Notes under the pieces: model-generated
What the model was told of the DNA's origin: nothing
Databases searched by the model: none
What the model saw: the letters and a program-made list of their open reading frames with translations, nothing else
Shown: piece after piece, positions 6,235 through 11,761 of the stretch
Numbering within the stretch: the stretch's first letter is position 1
How the letters are laid out: every line of letters starts with the position of its first letter
Program-made: the position numbers and the translations under genes
DNA from: JBCDBD01 sp039184335
Lineage (GTDB): Bacteria > Bacteroidota > Bacteroidia > Flavobacteriales > Flavobacteriaceae
Assembly (NCBI GenBank): GCA_039184335.1
Contig: JBCDBD010000068.1
Location: 1 to 11,761, forward strand
Length of the DNA: 11,761 nt
Reading direction: 5' to 3'

Positions 6235-6966
6235 CTAATCTTGTGTGGTAATCGCCGATTTGGAGAGCATATCTTTCAAAGCGTCGATCTTTTCGCGGTA
6301 CGATTTTGAGAAGGGCAATTGTTGTTCATCGCTCTTAAGCGTACATATGGATTTTCCGTAGTTTATACGTTTAACGTATTTGCTGTTCAAAATATAGCTT
6401 TGGTGGATACGTATAAAGTTTTTGGGTAATTTTCGCTCAAATGACTTTAAGGTCCTGAAGGCACTGATCTGGCTGCCATCGCGCATAATAAAATCGGTCG
6501 CGTTGTTGTCGGCCTTTAAGTATAAGATTTCATTGGTGTCGATATAGTGGTAATCCCGGTATGACTTTAAGCAAATGGTACGCGGCATGAAATCTTTGGG
6601 CAGTTGTTTGCGCAAACGCATCACGGTCTTGCGAATGTCAAATTCATTGTGTGGCAACAGCCAATAGTCAAAAAAACCATTTTTAATGGCATTGTAGGCG
6701 TGTTGCTGACTTTTCGAAAACCCAATCAAAATGGGCATACGCTGTAGGTATTGGTGCAATTGCATGACCATTTGAAAATGTTCAAAGGCATTTTCATTAA
6801 GATTGATGATGACGATGTCAGGCGCATACTTGAGAATGGTATTGAGACCATCTTTGATGTTTTCTACGTTGCCCACACGCATCATATCGTCATGCTCCTG
6901 CAAATGTAACTGTAACTGCAGGTTGGTGGCCGCATCGGTATCTATAATGGTGTAGGTATAGTCCAT
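6235..6966 (-). CDS. LytTR-family regulator with a degenerate receiver domain
   Basis: A 243-residue DNA-binding regulator. The N-terminal half (about 3-120) has a CheY-like layout, but the expected phosphoacceptor Asp is Asn55 (DIVIINLNE) and the conserved Lys before Pro is Leu104 (DYWLLPHNE). Acidic residues near the start are kept only as Asp9 and Asp11 (IDTDAA). Normal phosphorylation is therefore unlikely. The C-terminal half is a clear LytTR domain (about 130-235): ILYLKADNNATDF, FRTLKSFERKLP, FIRIHQSYILNSKYV, with LKSDEQQLPFSKSYREKI at the end. LytTR domains bind direct repeats through beta strands. I use ATG 6966; a GTG codon directly before it (6969) would add one residue. It is encoded upstream of and on the same strand as the small lipoprotein and the sensor kinase, but 149 bases separate it from the former. 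No terminator is visible after it. Targets are unknown. Confidence 0.9.
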   Translation of the reverse strand: MDYTYTIIDTDAATNLQLQLHLQEHDDMMRVGNVENIKDGLNTILKYAPDIVIINLNENAFEHFQMVMQLHQYLQRMPILIGFSKSQQHAYNAIKNGFFDYWLLPHNEFDIRKTVMRLRKQLPKDFMPRTICLKSYRDYHYIDTNEILYLKADNNATDFIMRDGSQISAFRTLKSFERKLPKNFIRIHQSYILNSKYVKRINYGKSICTLKSDEQQLPFSKSYREKIDALKDMLSKSAITTQD

Positions 6967-7082
6967 CACATCTGTACTGCTTGCAATTTACTAAGCCTTA
7001 GAGAAAAAGGGTTGCATTTTTACCTCAAAAAAACTACGGTTTTGACACAAAAACCAGTGATTTTCAACAGTTTAAATTTGTG

Positions 7083-7102
7083 AAATTGAATTAATTCAAT
7101 TT
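7083..7102. repeat. Perfect 20-base palindrome over the beta-helix gene stop
   Basis: AAATTGAATT-AATTCAATTT is perfectly self-complementary and includes the TGA stop of the gene ending at 7096. It lies about 117 bases upstream of the LytTR start. No T-run follows on the minus strand, and a hairpin of A/T pairs would be weak, so a terminator role is doubtful; a protein-binding dyad is possible. The rest of the 6967-7095 spacer holds no promoter match that I can support. Confidence 0.4.
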
Positions 7103-8652
7103 TTGTAAGAATATTCGTAGGCCCCTAAATCAGGTGCTAGGGTACGATCCATACCCTGTAAGTCAAGGGGGATCTGCATGGCGGTAGGCAAACTACCGGC
7201 ATCGATGGCATCTGACCTCTCGCCCAACCTAAAATCATCATTGAAAGGAGCCAGAAAATCGGTGTTGGCATTCAATAGTACATTTTGATAGAAATCGGCA
7301 TTCTCAAAATCATACAGTGGGTTGTCGGCAAATTGTGTGTTAAAATCCTCGAATTGGATCGAGCAGTGGTCAAATAGGTAATGGAATGCATTGGTGCCGT
7401 TTTGTTGCAATAGCAGCTCGATGGACCTATTGCCATCAATGATGCAATTGCTGAACGAAGCTGAGATAAGGTCTGCACCAAGGATTTCCCCTGAATCCAA
7501 TGCAACGAAATTATCGATTTGGACACTGGCTCCGTTTCGAAAACCATTGTTCCAATAGTTGGCAATGGTACTGTGGTTGAAATCGTACGAACCGCCCAAA
7601 TTACAATATAGTGAGGTTTCACCGGCACTGCCAAGCACAAGGTTGGCTGCTGTTATGGAAGATGACCTGGCCCATAGATTGGTACTTGCACTATTGTAGA
7701 CCTGCGTGTTTGATAGTGTCAGGGTAGGTGGTATGGTGTTCATGCCCCCTTCGACCAAAATGCCTACCGTCGCATTTTTTATGGTAAGGTGTGTTATGCT
7801 GCTGGCCCTGCTTCCTTCAGCCAGCCAAATGGTACCCCATTGTCCTGCCACATCTTCAAATTCAGGTTCTAAACGGTCTCCTTCAAAAATGACCTCATTT
7901 TCAAGTAATGCCCCATCTTCGCTGGGTAATCCATTGACCTGTAGGGTGGCTCCAGCACTTACCAAAATGCCGGAATCTTTATGAAAGTGCACGCGTGCCC
8001 CAGCGTCAATGGTTAAGGTATTTTCTTCGGTAACTGCCGCATAGCCGTAGATGACGTAGGGTTTTTCGCTGGTGAAGCGCAACTTGTCATTTTCAAGCAC
8101 GAAGCCCTCAATACGTATTTCATTTCCCGCTTCATCTAAACCCAGCAATAAGGTTTCTGCCATACCATCTGCAGTTTGTCTCGGATATAAAAAAATGGCA
8201 TCGCGAACCAAGGTGACCAGGGGTACTTTTTGTTGTGGGCCATCGTTGCCAAATTGTATGGCATCGGTGTACAAAAACTCATTTTCTCCCAAAGGTTCGA
8301 TATCGATGGTGGTTTCTATAAAAATGTACAGACTGTCTTTCGCCAATAATGCAATATCAGCGAACTCCTTTCCTGCAAGACCATCTACATTAAGCCGGTA
8401 TGCACTTTGCTGTCCGTTTTCGAGGCCGATAAAAGGTATCGCTATATCATCGTTGGATCGGTTGTATACTTTCAGTGTGTATGTACTGCTGCCGATATTG
8501 GTGAACACGGTATCTAAGAACACCGTGTCTTTCGAAAATTCGAGATGACCTGAACTGATGCGGTATTCAAAATCTTCCCTACAGGATCCCGCCACCATGA
8601 GCAATCCGATCAAAACGATGGAGAATAGGTAGGGCATAGGGGTACGGTTCAC
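7096..8652 (-). CDS. Exported right-handed beta-helix lipoprotein
   Basis: A 518-residue lipoprotein: MNRTPMPYLF, a hydrophobic segment, then Cys24 in AGSC. Residues about 38-150 form beta-rich Ig-like sequence (VFLDTVFTNIGSSTYTLKVY). From about 205 the short repeating strands of a right-handed parallel beta-helix begin (NTLTIDAGARVHFHKDSGIL, then WGTIWLAEGSRASSITHLTI) and run to about 430. The end LQGMDRTLAPDLGAYEY (498-514) is the usual closing motif of such Bacteroidota proteins. The start is GTG 8652-8650, overlapping the thioesterase stop as GTGA; the alternative ATG at 8637 would leave the signal peptide without a positive charge. Many beta-helix proteins bind or cut polysaccharides, but I see no catalytic motif, so an enzyme activity should not be assumed. 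Third gene of a three-gene unit. Likely displayed on the cell surface or in the periplasm. Confidence 0.88.
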   Translation of the reverse strand: MNRTPMPYLFSIVLIGLLMVAGSCREDFEYRISSGHLEFSKDTVFLDTVFTNIGSSTYTLKVYNRSNDDIAIPFIGLENGQQSAYRLNVDGLAGKEFADIALLAKDSLYIFIETTIDIEPLGENEFLYTDAIQFGNDGPQQKVPLVTLVRDAIFLYPRQTADGMAETLLLGLDEAGNEIRIEGFVLENDKLRFTSEKPYVIYGYAAVTEENTLTIDAGARVHFHKDSGILVSAGATLQVNGLPSEDGALLENEVIFEGDRLEPEFEDVAGQWGTIWLAEGSRASSITHLTIKNATVGILVEGGMNTIPPTLTLSNTQVYNSASTNLWARSSSITAANLVLGSAGETSLYCNLGGSYDFNHSTIANYWNNGFRNGASVQIDNFVALDSGEILGADLISASFSNCIIDGNRSIELLLQQNGTNAFHYLFDHCSIQFEDFNTQFADNPLYDFENADFYQNVLLNANTDFLAPFNDDFRLGERSDAIDAGSLPTAMQIPLDLQGMDRTLAPDLGAYEYSYKN

Positions 8653-9041
8653 GGGTCAAATCGTTTTTTTATGAATTCGGGCACCCTTTTGGGTCTAAAG
8701 GTCTTGGCATCTAACAAACACCAGTCGGTAGAAGATGTAACTACCAATTTGTTGGTTTTATTGTTGCGTATTTCAACGATTCGGGTAGAAATAGGACCTT
8801 TGGTCTTTTGTATATAGGTCACCGCCGTTAGAATTTCATCGATTCTTGCGGGGCTTACATAGGTGATGTGATGTTCGCGAACCACCCATACCATCACTTC
8901 ACTTATCGCAGTATCAGTAACACTGTGCCAATGCTCCCTAGAGACTTCTTGTATCCATTTCACATAAGTGACGTTGTTGACATGGTCGAGTTCGTCCAAG
9001 TCATCCTTGCCGACCGTTATGGTACTTTCAAACCTGTACAT
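8649..9041 (-). CDS. Hotdog-fold acyl thioesterase (YbgC/FadM/4HBT-like)
   Basis: A 130-residue single hotdog-domain protein, typical for the 4HBT superfamily, which hydrolyses acyl-CoA or acyl-ACP thioesters in the cytoplasm. The active-site signature is KDDLDELDHVNNVTYVKWIQ (12-31), matching DxDxxxHVNNxxY of FadM/YbgC and acyl-ACP thioesterases; Asp14 or Asp16 is the likely catalytic acid. VREHHITYVSPARIDEIL (54-71) is the usual second strand block. The ATG at 9041 overlaps the upstream TGA as TGATG, and GGAG lies just two bases before it, so translation is probably coupled; a longer in-frame form would run back into the preceding gene and lacks family similarity. Its own TGA overlaps the next gene's GTG. 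The substrate cannot be told from sequence. A cytoplasmic enzyme between two exported lipoproteins is an unusual setting. Confidence 0.9.
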   Translation of the reverse strand: MYRFESTITVGKDDLDELDHVNNVTYVKWIQEVSREHWHSVTDTAISEVMVWVVREHHITYVSPARIDEILTAVTYIQKTKGPISTRIVEIRNNKTNKLVVTSSTDWCLLDAKTFRPKRVPEFIKKRFDP

Positions 9042-10090
9042 CACTCCTTTTTGAGAATGTGGACCTCGAATAGTTTGTCCCAATTTTTTCCGGTCACAAA
9101 AAAAGTGCCCCGCTCTTTGTGATAGGCTACCCCATTCAATACTGAGTTTGTATCGTCCCAATCTTTCCCTTTTGCAACTCTTTTTTTGAGTCCTCCAAAG
9201 TTGACTACACCTTCTATGGCCCCAGAATGGGCGTCAATGATCATCATGCTTTCTTTTTGGTAGACGTTGGCATATATTTTACCGTCTACATATTCCATTT
9301 CATTGGCCATATTGAAAATAGATCTGTTTGTCACGGTTTCTATATATCCCTTTTCGATCAGCGTTTTGGGATCGAGCATCCATATCCGTTCGGTACCGTC
9401 ACTTTTATACAGCTGTTTGCCATCATTGCAAAGCCCCCAGCCCTCCTTACTTTTTCCATAGCTAAAGGTGTCCAGTTTTTCAAGGTTTTGATTGTCGTAA
9501 ACATAACCGATACCACTCTGCCATGTCAACTGGTAGATTTTATTGTTCAAAATGGTCAGGCCCTCTCCGAAAACGGAACTGTCCAAATCTATTTTCTCGA
9601 TGATGTTACCTGATTCGTAGTCTATTTTGCGTAATGTTGATTCTCCTCGCTTACCAGTACTTTCATAGAGTACATCTTGGTCAAATTCGAGCCCTTGGGT
9701 GTATGCCGATGGGTCATGCTTGTAGGTGTTGACCACTTCGTAGGTATATATTTGTGGGGGTTGTTCTGCAAGCACCCTGATATCTTTGGTGATTTCGACC
9801 GAATCATTGTCATAGTATATTTGGGCAATCAACTTTTTCTTTCCCAATCGATTGACTGTCAGCGTGATTTTGTTGTCCTTTAAAGGAATGGTTGTGCCAT
9901 CTATAGAATATACGACCTTATCGATCTCAATATTCTTTTTGTTTTTTAAGCTGATGCCGACATTTTGGTTTTTTTGAAACTTTCTTTTTTTTCCTTCCAG
10001 TTGGATCTCAAACAATGCTGATGGTGCCGAAGTGCTGCCACAGCCTAAAAAGAAAAGACCTAGCCCAAGGTAAAGTAGTGTTCTTGACAT
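9041..10090 (-). CDS. Glutamine cyclotransferase-family lipoprotein
   Basis: A 349-residue lipoprotein (MSRTLLYLGLGLFFLGC, Cys17) whose C-terminal two thirds (about 112-349) match the plant-type glutaminyl-peptide cyclotransferase family, a five-bladed propeller that converts N-terminal Gln to pyroglutamate. Landmarks: AYTQGLEF 129-136, VFGEGLT 173-179, WGLCNDGKQLYKSDGTERIW 218-237, NEMEYVDGKIYANVY 263-277, LNGVAYH 318-324 and FFVTGKNWDKLFEV 331-344. Before it lies an Ig-like beta segment (about 25-105). I start at ATG 10090, since the longer frame to 10147 puts polar residues before the signal peptide. First gene of the unit with the thioesterase and beta-helix genes, and it has a near-consensus promoter at 10158-10187. 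It would act in the periplasm or at the surface, perhaps on N-terminal Gln of exported proteins; the substrate is inferred, not shown. Confidence 0.9.
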   Translation of the reverse strand: MSRTLLYLGLGLFFLGCGSTSAPSALFEIQLEGKKRKFQKNQNVGISLKNKKNIEIDKVVYSIDGTTIPLKDNKITLTVNRLGKKKLIAQIYYDNDSVEITKDIRVLAEQPPQIYTYEVVNTYKHDPSAYTQGLEFDQDVLYESTGKRGESTLRKIDYESGNIIEKIDLDSSVFGEGLTILNNKIYQLTWQSGIGYVYDNQNLEKLDTFSYGKSKEGWGLCNDGKQLYKSDGTERIWMLDPKTLIEKGYIETVTNRSIFNMANEMEYVDGKIYANVYQKESMMIIDAHSGAIEGVVNFGGLKKRVAKGKDWDDTNSVLNGVAYHKERGTFFVTGKNWDKLFEVHILKKE

Positions 10091-10151
10091 GATACTTGGT
10101 TTACATTTTGGGTAAATGTTATTAATTTTCGAAATTAAGAATGTCATAGGA

Positions 10152-10183
10152 TTATGGCAAATCTAAAAAGGGATGTATATTTG
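10152..10183 (+). promoter_or_regulatory. Promoter of ffs
   Basis: TATATTTG at 10176-10183 matches the Bacteroidota -7 consensus TAnnTTTG exactly. It ends 5 bases before the first paired base of the SRP RNA (G10189), which fits a start there. The -33 element is weak (TTATG near 10152-10156, spacing about 19-20). Confidence 0.75.
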
Positions 10184-10187
10184 CAAA
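10158..10187 (-). promoter_or_regulatory. Promoter of the cyclotransferase-thioesterase-beta-helix unit
   Basis: On the minus strand TTTG (10187-10184), an 18-base spacer and TAGATTTG (10165-10158) match the Bacteroidota -33/-7 consensus at every defined position. The leader to the ATG at 10090 would be about 60 bases. Its -33 element abuts the ffs -7 element, forming the palindrome TTTGCAAA at 10180-10187, so the two polymerases would compete for the same DNA. Confidence 0.7.
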
Positions 10188-10188
10188 T

Positions 10189-10282
10189 GGCAAGTCCTAC
10201 ACGACCAGCTCCTGCAAAATCCCCCAGGGCGGGAACGCAGCAAGGGTATGTGGTCGTAGCGGTGCGATGTAGGTAGCTTGCC
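10189..10282 (+). ncRNA. ffs: Signal recognition particle RNA, small bacterial (4.5S) type
   Basis: The apical SRP domain is unmistakable: CCCCCAGGGC then GGGAAC, then GCAGCAAGGGTA (10221-10248), which binds Ffh. The arms below pair well: ACGACCA (10201-10207) with TGGTCGT (10251-10257), CCTAC (10196-10200) with GTAGG (10269-10273), and GGCAAG (10189-10194) with CTTGCC (10277-10282). The length of about 94 bases fits the small bacterial form without an Alu domain. It acts with Ffh and FtsY in co-translational targeting of membrane proteins. A consensus -7 box lies directly upstream and a T-run directly downstream. The exact ends are inferred from pairing. Confidence 0.95.
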
Positions 10283-10289
10283 TTTTTTT
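10269..10289 (+). terminator. Terminator of ffs
   Basis: The closing strand of the SRP RNA stem (CTTGCC, 10277-10282) runs straight into seven T residues (10283-10289). The RNA's own basal helix therefore serves as the terminator stem. Confidence 0.75.
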
Positions 10290-10342
10290 GTTCCCTAAAA
10301 CCAAGAGCGGGAGACTTTCTTTTTCAAAATCAAAAAGGGAAA

Positions 10343-11152
10343 ATGGACAAAAAAGTGGTTTTGGTCACTGGTGGTTCTTCAGGTATAGGCAAAAGTATCG
10401 GTACCTATTTGACCAAAAAAGGATATAAGGTTTTCGGCACGACCCGAAATCCTGAAAAATATGATGGGTTCGATGCCTTTCAACTCTTGGCCTTAGACGT
10501 ACGTTTGCCTGAAAGTGTGGAAAAAGCAGTTGCAACAGTCATCGCCAAGGCAGGGCGTATCGACATACTGATCAATAATGCCGGAGTTGGAATCACCGGT
10601 CCAGTAGAGGAAACCCCCCATGCCGAGATCCTGAATGTTTTTGATACCAATGTACATGGCCCGGTACACATGATAAAGGCCGTTTTGCCCCAAATGCGGA
10701 AACAAGGGGGAGGGCTTATCATCAATATTACGTCAATCGCTGGATTCATGGGATTGCCATTTCGGGCCTATTACTCGGCAAGTAAGGGTGCATTGGCACT
10801 GATTACGGAAGCCTTGCGGATGGAAGCCCGAAATTTTGGAATTTCAATCACCAACCTGGCACCTGGTGATTTTGCGACCAATATTGCTTCAGGACGCTAC
10901 CATGCCCCTATTAAACAAGGCTCGCCCTATGAATCCTCTTATAAAAAATCACTCGACTTGATGGATGCCCATGTAGATTCGGGGGAAAATCCAGTATTGG
11001 TTGCCCACAAAGTGTATCGAATCATTCAAAAAACACATCCAGCGGTCCATTACCCAGTGGGGGTGTTCATGCAAAGGCTTTCATTGGTACTCAAGCGAAT
11101 TTTACCCGATAAGGTCTATGAACGGTTGCTCTTAAACCACTACAAGCTGTAA
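10343..11152 (+). CDS. Classical short-chain dehydrogenase/reductase
   Basis: A 269-residue NAD(P)-dependent oxidoreductase of the classical SDR family. The Rossmann motif TGGSSGIG (9-16), Asp52 after the third strand, NNAG at 78-81, Asn103, Ser131 (NITSIAG), and Tyr144/Lys148 in YYSASK form the complete cofactor site and catalytic tetrad. PGDFATNI (174-181) is the usual post-catalytic loop. Arg35 after the second strand (TTRNP) favours NADPH over NADH. The C-terminal 30 residues are basic and amphipathic (KRILPDKVYERLLLNHYKL), so the protein may sit at the membrane surface; this is inference. A purine-rich AAGGGA lies 3 bases before the ATG at 10343. No separate promoter is seen between the ffs terminator and the start. 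The small lipoprotein gene follows after 33 bases and may be co-transcribed. The substrate cannot be predicted. Confidence 0.95.
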   Translation: MDKKVVLVTGGSSGIGKSIGTYLTKKGYKVFGTTRNPEKYDGFDAFQLLALDVRLPESVEKAVATVIAKAGRIDILINNAGVGITGPVEETPHAEILNVFDTNVHGPVHMIKAVLPQMRKQGGGLIINITSIAGFMGLPFRAYYSASKGALALITEALRMEARNFGISITNLAPGDFATNIASGRYHAPIKQGSPYESSYKKSLDLMDAHVDSGENPVLVAHKVYRIIQKTHPAVHYPVGVFMQRLSLVLKRILPDKVYERLLLNHYKL

Positions 11153-11185
11153 AGTGATGGCATGTTTTTTGATTACCCATTAAAC

Positions 11186-11602
11186 ATGGAAAAAACGATA
11201 CGCGTATTGCGACTTAGCTTCGTGACAGTGGCCCTAGTGCTTCAAAGCTGTGATGAGATCTACGAATGCCTCTTTAACATTGAACCAGAGATACACAACA
11301 AAAGTTTGGCTACCGCTACTTTGGGAGAACGGTATTCTGATTTGGTGACCGCCGAAATAAGAAATGAGGTGAATGATAATGACTATGACTACGATTTTTA
11401 CATAGTCGGGGAATTACCCCCTGGAATTTTTTATGACATCAACCGTAGGTCCGTAACATTTTATGGATTCCCTGAAGAGGCAGGAACGTATCGGTTCAAT
11501 GTAGAACTATCCGTATCATCGTATGACTATAATGGTTACGATTCAAGTCCGACATGCTCCGATTCCACGGTTAGGGCATTCATGATTCGTGTGGTGGAAT
11601 AG
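11186..11602 (+). CDS. Small lipoprotein with a putative Ig-like (He_PIG-like) domain
   Basis: A 138-residue exported lipoprotein: MEKTIRVLRL, a hydrophobic stretch and Cys22 in LQSC. I chose ATG 11186 over the in-frame ATG 24 bases upstream because it gives a normal basic n-region. The mature part contains GELPPGIFYD (75-84) and VTFYGFPEEAGTYRFNVELS (90-109), the pattern of putative Ig domains in which LPPG is followed by a G-T/F-P-x-x-x-G-T-Y turn. Cys28 and Cys124 could form a disulfide. Asp and Tyr are enriched (NDNDYDYDFY at 63-72). It has a single domain, whereas this motif usually appears within large adhesins, so it may serve as a small surface or binding lipoprotein. It lies 33 bases after the SDR gene. 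No terminator is recognisable in the 159 bases that follow. Confidence 0.82.
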   Translation: MEKTIRVLRLSFVTVALVLQSCDEIYECLFNIEPEIHNKSLATATLGERYSDLVTAEIRNEVNDNDYDYDFYIVGELPPGIFYDINRRSVTFYGFPEEAGTYRFNVELSVSSYDYNGYDSSPTCSDSTVRAFMIRVVE

Positions 11603-11761
11603 TCACTTAACATATATTTTATGTCACTATTGTCCGGTAAAGATACTTGGAAAATGGCAGAGATAGCGTAAACAGTGGTCTAGCGTTCATTGAAATATTT
11701 TTCGATTTGAAATCGGTTTTGTAAAAGTTGATTCAGTTTTGCCGAATGAACACAGGCAGAA

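Noticed and set aside
9042..9161. Longer thioesterase start at 9161
   Set aside because: The extra 40 residues lie inside the preceding gene and lack hotdog similarity; the TGATG junction gives a better start.
11703..11715. Short inverted repeat CGATTT-G-AAATCG near the right edge
   Set aside because: A one-base loop cannot form a stable hairpin and the arms are short; it is probably chance.
11746..11761. Possible new gene starting with ATG at 11746
   Set aside because: Only five codons are visible, with no ribosome binding site or convincing promoter, so it cannot be supported.
1..11761. tRNA genes, CRISPR arrays, insertion sequences, integrase or phage genes
   Set aside because: No cloverleaf, regularly spaced repeats, transposase-like frame or terminal inverted repeats were seen on reading both strands.

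Overview
The window looks like a chromosome segment of a marine-type flavobacterium (Bacteroidota, Flavobacteriaceae-like). Supporting signs are the Bacteroidota-style serine hydroxymethyltransferase, several short lipoprotein signals, a sensor kinase built as TPR plus one membrane helix plus a HisKA_3-type core, a LytTR regulator, promoters of the TTTG / TAnnTTTG type, and almost no Shine-Dalgarno sequences. This taxonomic call is inference from gene style; no database was consulted.

Layout from left to right. Bases 1-614 carry the 5' part of a lipoprotein gene on the minus strand. Its last 116 or so bases (1-119) have a sharply different, GC- and CpG-rich composition and look like foreign or chimeric sequence at the window edge. 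A 233-base divergent spacer follows, then glyA (848-2122, plus). Next comes a long run of minus-strand genes that form a regulatory block: an unrecognised 222-residue soluble protein (2161-2829), a NarL/LuxR-type response regulator (3005-3673), its TPR-type sensor kinase (3704-5821), a tiny acidic lipoprotein (5924-6085) with its own strong terminator, and a LytTR regulator with a degenerate receiver domain (6235-6966).

Upstream of this block is a second minus-strand unit whose three genes overlap head to tail. In transcription order they are a glutamine-cyclotransferase-type lipoprotein (10090-9041), a hotdog-fold thioesterase (9041-8649) and a beta-helix lipoprotein (8652-7096). Its promoter lies back to back with that of the SRP RNA gene ffs (10189-10282, plus), and the two promoters abut through the palindrome TTTGCAAA. 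After ffs come an SDR oxidoreductase (10343-11152) and a small lipoprotein with a putative Ig-like (He_PIG-like) domain (11186-11602), both plus strand. The last 159 bases show no supportable gene.

How the parts may work together. glyA, ffs and the SDR are housekeeping or general metabolic genes. The most interesting stretch is 2161-6966. It combines a membrane kinase and cognate regulator, a LytTR regulator that probably cannot be phosphorylated in the usual way, a separately transcribed exported acidic peptide, and an orphan protein. The orphan and the response regulator share the 10-mer ATACGTATAA at almost the same distance from their non-ATG starts. A small signalling or envelope-sensing circuit is a reasonable hypothesis, but it is unproven.
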